Shown here: piece by piece, positions 35,576-42,569 of the stretch
Position numbering within the stretch: position 1 is the first letter of the stretch
Layout: each line of letters starts with the position of its first letter
DNA from: Cernens ardua
GTDB taxonomy: Bacteria > Pseudomonadota > Gammaproteobacteria > Pseudomonadales > Halomonadaceae
Assembly: GCF_051251085.1 (NCBI RefSeq)
Contig: NZ_JBPCZH010000001.1
Coordinates: forward strand, 991,482 to 1,055,481
Direction of reading: 5' to 3'
Length of the DNA stretch: 64,000 nucleotides
Made by a program: the position numbers and the translations under genes
The notes under the pieces: generated by a model
Databases searched by the model: none
The model's input: only the letters and a program-made list of their open reading frames with translations
Told to the model about the DNA's origin: nothing

Positions 35576-36412
35576 CTACATATTTGACATATCTGAAGTG
35601 CATGTTTTTACTTCATCGCCAAGAGAAGTATCTTTTTGACCTTGTTTCTTCGGTTGTTGATTCTGATCATTGAAGGCTTGTAGCTCATAAAGCTCTAACG
35701 TAGAAACGTAATTGTCATTGGCAGATAAATCACCCACAGATGTTATAAAGCTATGATCTGGAGAATGTTTGCCATCTATAGCAGAAGCTTTCCCAGCCAT
35801 CACCGCTTTTTTACACATCGCGCTGAATGACATATGGCCATCGATTTTTTTAGATACAGGGTTGGTATTGCTTGCTATAGTTTTGTCTTGTGAGCTATTA
35901 AAATGGATGACTGTCAATGCGATTATGGCTATTGCTATTATAAATATAATGATAGCTACACCAATTCCGGCCGATCTTCTTACACTCTTAACTTCCTGCG
36001 GTGACAACTTATTTCTTTCTTCTATCCCAGATTTTTTATTTTCTATTAGCTTTTCAGGTGAAGCGATTTGATTGTTTAATAACTCTTTCTTTTGCTGTTT
36101 AAATTCCTCATCGGTTAAGGCTCCTCTATCCTTCAAATCTGCCAATTTACCAAGGGCAATCAGATATTCTGCATTGGCATTAGCTCCATAATGTATCGAT
36201 TTTTTTCTTCTGAAAGAACCTATAGACCAGAGAATTATCCCTGCAATAAATGAAATGCCACCGATCAGCATGTAATTGCTCTGATCGCGCATAAGACCAA
36301 TATTGTTGACGCGCTCCCCCGTCAATCCAACAGGTACCGAAGTATCCATAGAGCAACTGGCAATAATAGTGATTACACCGATGATAGTTAAAATAATGCC
36401 TAATACTTTCAT
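35576..36412 (-). CDS. SHOCT-domain membrane protein, probable moron
   Basis: 278 residues: an N-terminal membrane or lipoprotein-like segment (IIASCS, Cys about 20), a second segment (YMLIGGISFIAGIILWSIGS), a SHOCT motif (LGKLADLKDRGALTDEEFKQQKKELL, spanning about residues 91-116), a third segment (IGVAIIIFIIAIAIIALTVI) and a hydrophilic C-terminal domain with two Cys. AT-rich compared with neighbouring tail genes, and followed by its own terminator. Likely expressed in the lysogen. Superinfection exclusion is a reasonable guess from location and topology, not shown. Confidence 0.55.
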   Translation of the reverse strand: MKVLGIILTIIGVITIIASCSMDTSVPVGLTGERVNNIGLMRDQSNYMLIGGISFIAGIILWSIGSFRRKKSIHYGANANAEYLIALGKLADLKDRGALTDEEFKQQKKELLNNQIASPEKLIENKKSGIEERNKLSPQEVKSVRRSAGIGVAIIIFIIAIAIIALTVIHFNSSQDKTIASNTNPVSKKIDGHMSFSAMCKKAVMAGKASAIDGKHSPDHSFITSVGDLSANDNYVSTLELYELQAFNDQNQQPKKQGQKDTSLGDEVKTCTSDMSNM

Positions 36413-36468
36413 TCCCGTAGGGTTCCATTCAATATTTCAGTAAGAATAATAGGGGCTATCGATTTAGA

Positions 36469-36807
36469 TTAGTCAAATTCACCTTCTGCTGGCTTCCTTC
36501 CATATTTTTCAGTTATTTCTTGTAATATTTTTTTGTTTGATTTTTCAATTATTTTTTTTAAATGATTAGCATCAATATCAAGAACAAAATTTTCGTTGAA
36601 ATCATGATCAAAATGATCTTCATCTATGTCTTCATATTGGTAACTTCCCTCAATCATTTTCTCTCTATCGATAGAGTCTTCAATCCTTTTCATGATTTCC
36701 GCATGCAAAGAACGCTTATTTGAGAAAGCCCTTTCCTCTAAATAGCTGCGCATCTCTTCCGTCATTCTAATCGGATACGGCCTAGCTTGTTGCTTATTGT
36801 CACTCAT
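36469..36807 (-). CDS. Arc-type ribbon-helix-helix repressor
   Basis: 112 residues. The N-terminus ARPYPIRMTEEMRSYLEERA followed by SNKRSLHAEIMKRIEDS is the Arc/Mnt ribbon-helix-helix layout. The C-terminal extension is acidic and ends in a helix (HLKKIIEKSNKKILQEI). Start chosen at 36807 behind a strong AAGGAGGG 6 nt upstream. Divergent from a second Arc-type gene that opens almost the same way (MSDNKQ versus MSNNKQ), with a 117-bp control region between them. Likely regulates the KilA-N gene and itself, as Arc and Mnt do in P22. Confidence 0.8.
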   Translation of the reverse strand: MSDNKQQARPYPIRMTEEMRSYLEERAFSNKRSLHAEIMKRIEDSIDREKMIEGSYQYEDIDEDHFDHDFNENFVLDIDANHLKKIIEKSNKKILQEITEKYGRKPAEGEFD

Positions 36808-36851
36808 ATCAATCCCTCCTTTTGGAAGGATCATGCACTCAGTTTCAAAAA

Positions 36852-36901
36852 GAATCAAAGATTCATATTGACTCTACACAAAAATAGATACAAAATGAAT
36901 C
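36852..36901. promoter_or_regulatory. Divergent control region of the Arc-type pair
   Basis: GAATC-AAA-GATTC (36852-36864) is a perfect dyad; GATTCAT (36860-36866) and ATGAATC (36895-36901) form a second, wider one. A rightward promoter candidate TTGACT (36868-36873), 17 nt, CAAAAT (36891-36896) lies inside the wide dyad, so repressor binding would block it. A leftward TTGATT/CATGAT pair is also possible. Confidence 0.55.
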
Positions 36902-36924
36902 TACCCCATCAAGGAGGGCGATAT

Positions 36925-37095
36925 ATGAGTAATAACAAACAAGTTCATCCTTATCCTCTACGTTTACCGAATGGTTTGAGATCTACAGTTGAAAGGATGG
37001 CTGGAAAATCAAGAAGAAGTCTTAATTCCGAATTAATTCTTCTAGTCGAAGATGGTTTCAAGTATAGAGAACGTTATGAAAAAAACATTTTCTAA
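36925..37095 (+). CDS. Second Arc-type repressor
   Basis: 56 residues, the size of Arc (53). MSNNKQVHPYPLRLPNGLRSTVERMA followed by KSRRSLNSELILLVEDGF shows the ribbon-helix-helix fold (residues 1-26 and 29-46). Start chosen at 36925 behind AAGGAGGG; upstream codons to 36787 belong to the control region. Followed on the same strand by a KilA-N protein, mirroring the arc-ant order of P22 immI. Confidence 0.8.
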   Translation: MSNNKQVHPYPLRLPNGLRSTVERMAGKSRRSLNSELILLVEDGFKYRERYEKNIF

Positions 37096-37168
37096 AAACG
37101 AAGAAACCCCAGCGGCGGCAACCGTTGAGGCTTCAAATCAGATAAACCCTACCAAGGAAATAACTGAC

Positions 37169-37837
37169 ATGAGCAATTCTACCACTGTTGAAACTTCTAG
37201 CAACGTTTTACCTGTAATAGCAGGTCATGAGATCGCCATTGATGAGCATGGGCGATTTAACCTCAATGCTATACATAAGGCTTCTGGAGGGGAAGCGAAA
37301 AATAGACCATCTATGTGGATGCAGAACAAGCAAGCCAAAGAACTGATTAATGAGGTTGCATCCCAAAGCAGGAATTCCAGCTTTGCTCCAGTTGAGGCAT
37401 ACCGCGGCGGGAGCCATCCAGGAACATTCGCCATTGATCTCCTTGCAGTTTCCTATGCTGGCTGGATCAGCCCAAAATTCCAATTGCAGGTGAATCAAGT
37501 ATTTCTCGATTACCGAATGGGTAAGTTGAAAGCAGCTGAAGCAGATCAACAACAAGCCCTACCATCACCACTCACACCAGCTCATCAACTGGGTATTCAA
37601 AAAGAAATCGGTGTCAGGGTTTACGAATGCGTAAAAGATGAATCAAATCGACCTAAAGCATTCAAAGCCATCCATCGCTACCTGAAGAATAGGTTTGAGG
37701 TCGGAAGCTACAAAGACATTCCTGATCGTGATTACACCCAAGCGCTTGCCGCTGTTCATGCTGCACCACTCGAAGGAGAGTGGATTGAGGCGCAACCCAA
37801 ACCTGAACTGGATATTCATTTCCCGATTTCAAAGTAG
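37169..37837 (+). CDS. KilA-N domain protein, probable antirepressor
   Basis: 222 residues from ATG 37169, chosen for the AAGGA 10 nt upstream; the frame is open to 37052, so starts at 37052 or 37076 overlapping the Arc gene cannot be excluded. The KilA-N domain covers about residues 14-115 (HEIAIDEHGRFNLNAIHKAS, then FAIDLLAVSYAGWISPKFQL and VNQVFLDYR). The C-terminal part resembles that of phage antirepressors. By analogy with P22 Ant it may inactivate a prophage repressor when derepressed; the target is unknown. Confidence 0.75.
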   Translation: MSNSTTVETSSNVLPVIAGHEIAIDEHGRFNLNAIHKASGGEAKNRPSMWMQNKQAKELINEVASQSRNSSFAPVEAYRGGSHPGTFAIDLLAVSYAGWISPKFQLQVNQVFLDYRMGKLKAAEADQQQALPSPLTPAHQLGIQKEIGVRVYECVKDESNRPKAFKAIHRYLKNRFEVGSYKDIPDRDYTQALAAVHAAPLEGEWIEAQPKPELDIHFPISK

Positions 37838-37891
37838 CGTGAAGATCATCCATTCTTTGAAAAATATCAGGATTTTCTTCCACCGGATCAG

Positions 37892-38116
37892 ATGCTGATA
37901 AATCCAGCTATGACAATCACCATGGACAACCAATATTCACCCACTCTTCTCGCCCTACGCAAACTTGAATCTGCTGGCTATGTGGTAGATGCATGTTTAG
38001 CTGAATTCAGTGCCATCCGATCAGCTCTGCAAGACTATAGAGGCTATCTTAAAACCATTCTGAATGGCATTGAGAATACTTTGGGTCATTCGATTACGAT
38101 TAAATATAATCGTTGA
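37892..38116 (+). CDS. Small hypothetical phage protein
   Basis: Up to 74 residues, helical (LLALRKLESAGYVVDACLAEF). It ends just before a strong terminator and follows the KilA-N gene on the same strand, so it is probably the last gene of that short operon. Starts at 37892, 37910 and 37922 are all possible; none has a clear ribosome site. No family recognised. Confidence 0.45.
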   Translation: MLINPAMTITMDNQYSPTLLALRKLESAGYVVDACLAEFSAIRSALQDYRGYLKTILNGIENTLGHSITIKYNR

Positions 38117-38124
38117 CCATTTCT

Positions 38125-38148
38125 GCCCCACTTAAGTGGGGCTTTTTT
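38125..38148 (+). terminator. Terminator after the KilA-N operon
   Basis: GCCCCAC-TTAA-GTGGGGC followed by T6. It prevents rightward transcription from running against the late operon. Confidence 0.88.
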
Positions 38149-38455
38149 CATCCCTTTCCTTTTGCATGTTATCAAGCATCACTTCATCCATGGCATAGAT
38201 CGCTGAATCGAACTCGTCGCGATCAATGAGGATTGGGAAGCGTTCAACGTACCGGTCAATCTCGATCAGCGATAGCGGCACAGGGAAGCCCTCAGCGTAG
38301 CGCCGCATTCGGGCAATGCCATGGTAGCACCCGTCTATGAAATCAACGACAGCGCTACTCTCTGGCCGATCCAGCGAGGGCATATTGAGCTGTTCACGCT
38401 GCCATTGTTTCTTTTCGTCGCCGACATCAATACGCCACTGCGCGAGGGCCTTTAC
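38132..38455 (-). CDS. T extension of the G-T tail assembly chaperone (-1 frame)
   Basis: Read in the -1 frame from the end of the G-like gene, this stretch gives 107 residues without a stop: VKALAQWRIDVGDEKKQWQR at the junction, then MPSLDRPESSAVVDFIDGCY and an acidic helical end. The part before the first ATG (38383) clearly has protein-like sequence, which shows that it is translated by frameshifting rather than from its own start. The fusion has 254 residues (lambda gpG-T 279). It chaperones the tape measure protein during tail assembly. Confidence 0.75.
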   Translation of the reverse strand, partial: VKALAQWRIDVGDEKKQWQREQLNMPSLDRPESSAVVDFIDGCYHGIARMRRYAEGFPVPLSLIEIDRYVERFPILIDRDEFDSAIYAMDEVMLDNMQKERDEKSPT

Positions 38456-38895
38456 TTTTCCACCGTATCAGCCACTTGTTCGGCTTTTTTCTGGGCAAGT
38501 TGTCGCCCGGCAGAAACGACCTTATTGAACACGTCAGGATATGCCAGAAGTAGTTCTTCACACTTCTCAGGTGTGTACGGAACTGGCTGATCGTTGTCGT
38601 CCACAATTCCTACCCAATCAGATACTAGGCACTTGGCAACAAGGCTTCGCAATAGGTCGTCCTCAACCAGGCCATCCTGACTGGCTTTCTCAATGCTAAA
38701 ATCCTTGCTACCAATAAATTCACCGGCTGATACAGCATTGATGTGACGACTCAGGGAGGCTTGTGCACTGCGAAACTCAGAAGAGTATGTGGAGCCCACG
38801 AGCAGCTTGAAGCTTTCATCATCGCTGAGTTTTATTTCAACCCATTCGTGGCCGTCTTTGTTAAATGTGGGAATTGCTGAAAGTTTAAGTGCCAT
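38452..38895 (-). CDS. Tail assembly chaperone G
   Basis: 147 residues (lambda gpG 140). Start ATG 38895, with GAGG 5 nt upstream. Helical, acidic protein (WVEIKLSDDESFKLLVGSTY, CEELLLAYPDVFNKVVSAGR). It lies between tail tube and tape measure, the fixed place of G. The gene ends GTG GAA AAG TAA, and the downstream -1 frame continues as protein, so a fraction of ribosomes should make the G-T fusion. Confidence 0.82.
   Translation of the reverse strand: MALKLSAIPTFNKDGHEWVEIKLSDDESFKLLVGSTYSSEFRSAQASLSRHINAVSAGEFIGSKDFSIEKASQDGLVEDDLLRSLVAKCLVSDWVGIVDDNDQPVPYTPEKCEELLLAYPDVFNKVVSAGRQLAQKKAEQVADTVEK
38455..38461 (-). promoter_or_regulatory. Programmed -1 frameshift site GGAAAAG
   Basis: The heptamer G GAA AAG (zero frame) lies right before the G stop. 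It differs from the lambda site GGGAAAG in one base; the A-site AAG to AAA slip is good and the P-site GAA to GGA slip is weaker. The uninterrupted coding character of both frames supports its use. Confidence 0.6.
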
Positions 38896-38902
38896 GATGA
38901 CC

Positions 38903-39028
38903 TCAATGTAAGGCAGTAATAATATCGGGCAGGCGCCATACAAAGGCGACCAGTGAAATAGCTAGGCAACAGCAGACGAATGACGCGACGGTTTTAAACA
39001 ACCCATACCGCTCAATGCACGTTTCCAT
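38903..39028 (-). CDS. Small membrane protein between tail tube and G
   Basis: 41 codons from ATG 39028, with GAGG 3 nt upstream. A single membrane segment (FVCCCLAISLVAFVWRL) follows a short charged N-terminus (METCIERYGLFKTVA). Its stop lies 7 nt before the G start and contains part of the G ribosome site, so it is tightly packed in the operon. Function unknown. Confidence 0.42.
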   Translation of the reverse strand: METCIERYGLFKTVASFVCCCLAISLVAFVWRLPDIITALH

Positions 39029-39093
39029 TAGCCTCACCAATAGAGTAAAATTGAACACATGTTCTTCCTTGGGTAGACAAGGTGGAGACAGAG

Positions 39094-39131
39094 ACCCCAA
39101 TAGCGTTCCCGCGCTACTGGGGTTTTGTTTT
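39094..39131. terminator. Hairpin after the tail tube gene
   Basis: CCCCAATAGCG / CGCTACTGGGG stem, 11 bp with one mismatch. The T-tract is on the plus-strand side, so on the minus strand this may protect or pause rather than terminate. Confidence 0.5.
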
Positions 39132-40116
39132 ATGCGGCTGCTTGTGTTGTTCCGCTTTGAGAATCGTGTGAAGCAGTGCTGGAAGACGAACCACCTGTGG
39201 AGCGGGAGACAGCCTTACGAGTGATGGTGGGTTTCTGCTTCGCGGCAGTGAGGTTCAATGTCACCTGCACAATGTCGTTCTTGCCCGCATCCGGCCAATC
39301 GCCAAGGATCTGCACTGCTGGGATGGTAAACGTATAGTCACCAGCAGCATTTCCAATGGTGAACTGGAATGCAACGGTGCTCAGGTCTTTGGAGTGCTGC
39401 CACAGGTCGTATGATGTCGGCGACCAAGCCATTTGTACCGAGCCGGTTACGCTAAACTCACCGACGATAATCGCACCGGGGAACCCTGGATTATCTGACC
39501 CAATACAGCGCTGGGTGTTTGTGCTATTGGCGAATGTCAGGTTGAACGTTTCAACACATGCCACACCAGCAAGTGTCTTGCCATCCATGGTCAGGAGGGT
39601 GACATCCTTGAACATGTAGTTCTGATTGTCGTCATCATCGTTCACCTGTGGCTTGAATGAGCCGTCCTTATTGTCTTGCCATCCCGTTCCCGCAAAAGTC
39701 GTGTTGACGGTAACTTGACCGTCACCCGGCACCGTCAATTGCATCTGAGTAACTTGCTGACCGAGTGCAATACCCTGGACATTGATGTCATCAAAGCTTT
39801 TTGCAAGCGCCATAGTAATGCGCTCATCACCAACAGTTAGGGTGTCGTTGTTCCAATCAGAGCCAAAACATGACGCCCACATCAAATCCAATGCACCATA
39901 GCGGAACAATGTACCGACTTCACCGCCCACATCAGTCGTTGTCAGAATGTTTCCTTCTGACATTCTATCCAAACCAATTTCGGTACTCTGCGTTGTGTTA
40001 TGAGTAGGCTTAACGCCGAATGAGGTTCGGCGCAAAACATTGAATGGTCCTGATGGCAATTGTCCGACAGTCGTTTCACGCGCATAAAGCGTTGTGACCT
40101 TAGCACCGCTTGACAT
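39130..40116 (-). CDS. Major tail tube protein
   Basis: 328 residues; polymerises into the tail tube. The N-terminal MSSGAKVTTLYARETTVGQL followed by LRRTSFGVKPTHNTTQSTEI, the middle QRCIGSDNPGFPGAIIVGEF and WSPTSYDLWQHSKDLSTVAF match a widespread tail tube family of siphophages. The C-terminus is a Ser/Thr/Gln-rich low-complexity tail (about 25 residues) that may be exposed. Lies upstream of the G/T genes as in lambda (gene V). Confidence 0.85.
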   Translation of the reverse strand: MSSGAKVTTLYARETTVGQLPSGPFNVLRRTSFGVKPTHNTTQSTEIGLDRMSEGNILTTTDVGGEVGTLFRYGALDLMWASCFGSDWNNDTLTVGDERITMALAKSFDDINVQGIALGQQVTQMQLTVPGDGQVTVNTTFAGTGWQDNKDGSFKPQVNDDDDNQNYMFKDVTLLTMDGKTLAGVACVETFNLTFANSTNTQRCIGSDNPGFPGAIIVGEFSVTGSVQMAWSPTSYDLWQHSKDLSTVAFQFTIGNAAGDYTFTIPAVQILGDWPDAGKNDIVQVTLNLTAAKQKPTITRKAVSRSTGGSSSSTASHDSQSGTTQAAA

Positions 40117-40139
40117 GGCTATTTCCTTTTCTTGAGGCG

Positions 40140-40164
40140 AAAAAAAACCGCCATGCTGTGGCGG
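40140..40164 (-). terminator. Hairpin with T-tract just before the tail tube gene
   Basis: On the minus strand CCGCCA-CAGCA-TGGCGG followed by T7-8, then AAGAAAAGGA and the ATG. Same layout as at 35245, 40536 and 44315. Confidence 0.65.
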
Positions 40165-40195
40165 CTTATTGCTTAACTTGGTTACAACTCAGAAG

Positions 40196-40519
40196 CTACT
40201 GGCTGGAATTGCTTGCGCCAGAATCAGATGAGTTGTCAGTGGAATCCGTAGTAGACGATGAGTCAGATGAACCAGAAGAGCTTGTATCCGAGTCATCATC
40301 GGGTTGGGATGCAGATACCTGTACCGATGCCTTGTACTGCCAGACCTGATCGACTTCCTCCAGCAATGGCTGAAGAGATGGATTCTGGTTCAACATGTCG
40401 GTGACTTTTGCCACAGCATCCGCTTTGTTCTGCTCTGCAGTTTTATTAGCGTCATTGAAAACATACTGAGGATCAGGGTTATAAAACGGCACAAGAATTC
40501 GATAGAAAGGATTGGACAT
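40196..40519 (-). CDS. Hypothetical structural protein with Ser/Asp-rich tail
   Basis: 107 residues from ATG 40519 behind AGGAG; upstream codons in the frame cover the hairpin. The N-terminal half is conserved-looking (SNPFYRILVPFYNPDPQYVF, EQNKADAVAKVTDMLNQNPS); the last 35 residues are almost only Ser, Asp, Thr and Gly. It lies between tail terminator and tail tube. Possibly a small tail protein; no family recognised. Confidence 0.6.
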   Translation of the reverse strand: MSNPFYRILVPFYNPDPQYVFNDANKTAEQNKADAVAKVTDMLNQNPSLQPLLEEVDQVWQYKASVQVSASQPDDDSDTSSSGSSDSSSTTDSTDNSSDSGASNSSQ

Positions 40520-40535
40520 ACTTTTCTCCTGGCAT

Positions 40536-40562
40536 AAAAAAAGGCCGCCATGAAGGCAGCCT
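40536..40562 (-). terminator. Hairpin with T-tract before the 107-residue protein gene
   Basis: On the minus strand GGCTGCC-TTCAT-GGCGGCC (one mismatch) followed by T7, then CAGGAG and the ATG. Confidence 0.65.
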
Positions 40563-40580
40563 GTAGTGATTTTCAAAGGA

Positions 40581-40982
40581 TTACACCGTTGTGTATCCAA
40601 TTGTTACGTTGATTTGATAATACCCATTTTCATCTGGGCCCAAGTCATCCAGATTGGCAGTCGTAAATACCAGGTTAGACTCGGAGTAGTATTCGAAGTG
40701 ATCAGCAATGGTGCTCGCTGCCTCAGATAAAGCCTTTACCCCAGAATGTACTGGCGCGAAAAGCTGGATCACGATATTACCGGTTCGTCGAATACATACC
40801 CGTGATCCAATCTCACTGACGCTCGATACCGTGGGAATATTGTTCAACCGTGCCCATATCTTCTTTCCAGAGGGATCAAAAACCGTAGGAGCATTCGGAT
40901 AATCGATACAATCAGCTGGCAATCCCGCCCACGTTTCCATGTGTCCGGCAATAATTTGCCGGATTTGCTCGAATGTCATCAT
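40581..40982 (-). CDS. Tail terminator protein (gpU-like)
   Basis: 133 residues, the size of lambda gpU (131). FEQIRQIIAGHMETWAGLPA, then KKIWARLNNIPTVSSVSEIG and a C-terminal strand pair YYQINVTIGYTTV follow the layout of small tail terminators that cap the tube. The start overlaps the preceding stop by ATGA; a second ATG directly follows. Placed between the tail completion protein and the tail tube, where gpU is expected. Confidence 0.65.
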   Translation of the reverse strand: MMTFEQIRQIIAGHMETWAGLPADCIDYPNAPTVFDPSGKKIWARLNNIPTVSSVSEIGSRVCIRRTGNIVIQLFAPVHSGVKALSEAASTIADHFEYYSESNLVFTTANLDDLGPDENGYYQINVTIGYTTV

Positions 40983-41431
40983 GCATAAGCCTCCGCAACC
41001 CTATCGAACGCAGTCATGAACCATCCAGCAGGTGCCTGTGTTGACCATCCCTGTTCTAGCCTTACGGCATAGGGCATGTTGTTCTGAATGTAGATGACAG
41101 TGAACGGCCTGCTCTCTGCGATCTTTTCGTTGCCGGCAGCAATCGTCTTGTTGCCTACCTCGTCCTTGTTCTGAACGTTATAGCTATTGTCCGGCGTACC
41201 AAGACTGACGATATGGTTTGCGCGAAAAGCACCACCTATGTAGCCTTTGGGAAGAAGTCCTTTTAAACCACGTTTCTCGCGTTCTTTGTTGATCTTCCAT
41301 AACGTCCTATCACCTACAGGCGATAGCGACACCACCTCTGCCAGAACCTGCATGGAGATAACGCGCTGAAGCTCTGTAATGTCATCAGTGACATCATCAA
41401 TAAAACCCATTAGGTTTTTATCGAAGGCCAT
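40979..41431 (-). CDS. Tail completion protein (gpZ/HK97 gp10-like)
   Basis: 150 residues. Start ATG 41431, which overlaps the preceding stop and follows GAGGAAAG. The fold signature of the family is visible: early SPVGDRTLWKINKEREKRGL, then a segment with IYIQNNMPYAVRLEQGWSTQ and a C-terminal helix FMTAFDRVAEAYA. These proteins join the head-neck to the tail. Order with its neighbours matches other siphophages. Confidence 0.75.
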   Translation of the reverse strand: MAFDKNLMGFIDDVTDDITELQRVISMQVLAEVVSLSPVGDRTLWKINKEREKRGLKGLLPKGYIGGAFRANHIVSLGTPDNSYNVQNKDEVGNKTIAAGNEKIAESRPFTVIYIQNNMPYAVRLEQGWSTQAPAGWFMTAFDRVAEAYA

Positions 41432-41790
41432 TATGCTTTCCTCAACAGGCATTCATAGTGCGCAGCTGCTGGATCTTCATTGACTGTTTTCACGTCGTAG
41501 CCATTGATAGTATCGCCGACCTCTGGCTTACGTTCGACCTGATTAGCGAGAACGATAAGCAACTGATCGCCCGCTTTCAGATTGACGCCATCGAGCGTGG
41601 TGATCGCGAAATTGTCGAAGACGCCCTGCCCCTTGTATGTGGTAGTTCCACCCGTATACGTTTCTGTGACTGGATCATAGTGCCCAGCCGAAGGGTCTTT
41701 GTGCTCACCTGTGAAAGCCTCAACTGCATCAGCAAGAGGACCTGCGAAAGCCTTGGCAAGCCGTCCCTGTACTCGATCACGCAACCCCAT
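41431..41790 (-). CDS. Head-tail joining protein
   Basis: 119 residues from ATG 41790 (GGAGAG 4 nt upstream, one-base overlap with the preceding stop). LRDRVQGRLAKAFAGPLADA is followed by strands (DNFAITTLDGVNLKAGDQLL) and EVGDTINGYDVKTV, like small neck proteins of the gpFII/stopper group. Function rests on position between connector and tail completion genes. Confidence 0.6.
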   Translation of the reverse strand: MGLRDRVQGRLAKAFAGPLADAVEAFTGEHKDPSAGHYDPVTETYTGGTTTYKGQGVFDNFAITTLDGVNLKAGDQLLIVLANQVERKPEVGDTINGYDVKTVNEDPAAAHYECLLRKA

Positions 41791-42158
41791 CACACTCTCC
41801 ATAAAAACGTGCACCCAACGTTACTGACCCATGGTCCAATTAATATCAGAGCCTGATATTCCCCTGCGGTAAGATCGGTAGACCCTTCTGTGTAATTGGT
41901 TTGCACTTGCACACTGCCAGCCTTTGCCATTTCAGAAGTTACTTCCCGCTCTTTCGACTGGTTGAACAGGCCGGAATCTGCGTCTTTTGCGATAAAAGCA
42001 GCAGCTCTTACGATAGGATCGGGTGTTGGGGTGGGAATGTATCCCTTAATACGAGAATTGAGCCACGAATTGGCTATCATCACATCTGTGGCAACGTCTC
42101 CTGACGCCCAGTTAGAACCGAGGACGCCATTAATTTGTGCTTCAGTGACTTCAATCAT
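41790..42158 (-). CDS. Head-tail connector/adaptor protein
   Basis: 122 residues from ATG 42158 (GAGGG 5 nt upstream); a TTG at 42176 is less likely. Helical protein: EVTEAQINGVLGSNWASGDV, ANSWLNSRIKGY, DPIVRAAAFIAKDADSGLFN, as in gp6-type adaptors below the portal. Position after the capsid and head-fibre genes supports the call. Confidence 0.62.
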   Translation of the reverse strand: MIEVTEAQINGVLGSNWASGDVATDVMIANSWLNSRIKGYIPTPTPDPIVRAAAFIAKDADSGLFNQSKEREVTSEMAKAGSVQVQTNYTEGSTDLTAGEYQALILIGPWVSNVGCTFLWRV

Positions 42159-42172
42159 GACGCCCTCTGTTT

Positions 42173-42505
42173 TCAACTGCTTTTATTCGCTGCGGATATT
42201 TTCGATGCTACATAATCCGCAATCATTTTTGCCGACCATGACCGCAAGGTAGTATCAGTACCAGCATTCAAAAGATCGGCTGTACCCGCATCAGGCGTAG
42301 TGCCGTCTTTACCAGCGGGTCCAGTTTCTCCTTTATCGCCTTTTGGCCCCGCTGCACCATCCTTACCTGCAGGACCTGTATCACCTTTTGGCCCCTGCGG
42401 CCCAACTGTTGCACCAATCCCGGCCTCCATGTGGTTAAGACGATCAGCAGTAATCGGTGTGCCGCCATCTTTACCGTCCTTCCATGTTTGCTGTTCGTAA
42501 GCCAT
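42173..42505 (-). CDS. Collagen-like head fibre/decoration protein
   Basis: 110 residues. The N-terminal EQQTWKDGKDGGTPITADRL followed by NHMEAGI is a motif seen in phage head fibre proteins. Residues about 35-68 form a Gly-X-Y collagen-like repeat (GPQGPKGDTGPAGKDG and related), which would make a triple helix, followed by a helical C-terminal trimer-type end. It lies directly after the capsid gene. Role as capsid decoration is inferred from position and motif. Confidence 0.7.
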   Translation of the reverse strand: MAYEQQTWKDGKDGGTPITADRLNHMEAGIGATVGPQGPKGDTGPAGKDGAAGPKGDKGETGPAGKDGTTPDAGTADLLNAGTDTTLRSWSAKMIADYVASKISAANKSS

Positions 42506-42536
42506 GGTTATTCTCCATCACCTGGGAACGATTCCC

Positions 42537-42563
42537 CGCCGGGATAGGTGTTATCCCCCGGCG
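42537..42563. terminator. Strong hairpin after the capsid gene
   Basis: GCCGGGATA-5 nt-TATCCC(CC)GGC with a two-base bulge, lying between capsid and head-fibre genes. There is no T-tract; likely an RNA processing or stability element for the capsid message. Confidence 0.5.
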
Positions 42564-42569
42564 AGGCTG

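Noticed and set aside
37052..37168. Upstream part of the KilA-N frame
   Set aside because: It overlaps the Arc-type gene; the best ribosome site and the domain start point to 37169, although an earlier start is not excluded.
38903..39100. Longer 65-codon version of the small membrane protein
   Set aside because: The first 24 codons cover the hairpin after the tail tube gene; only the ATG at 39028 has a ribosome site.
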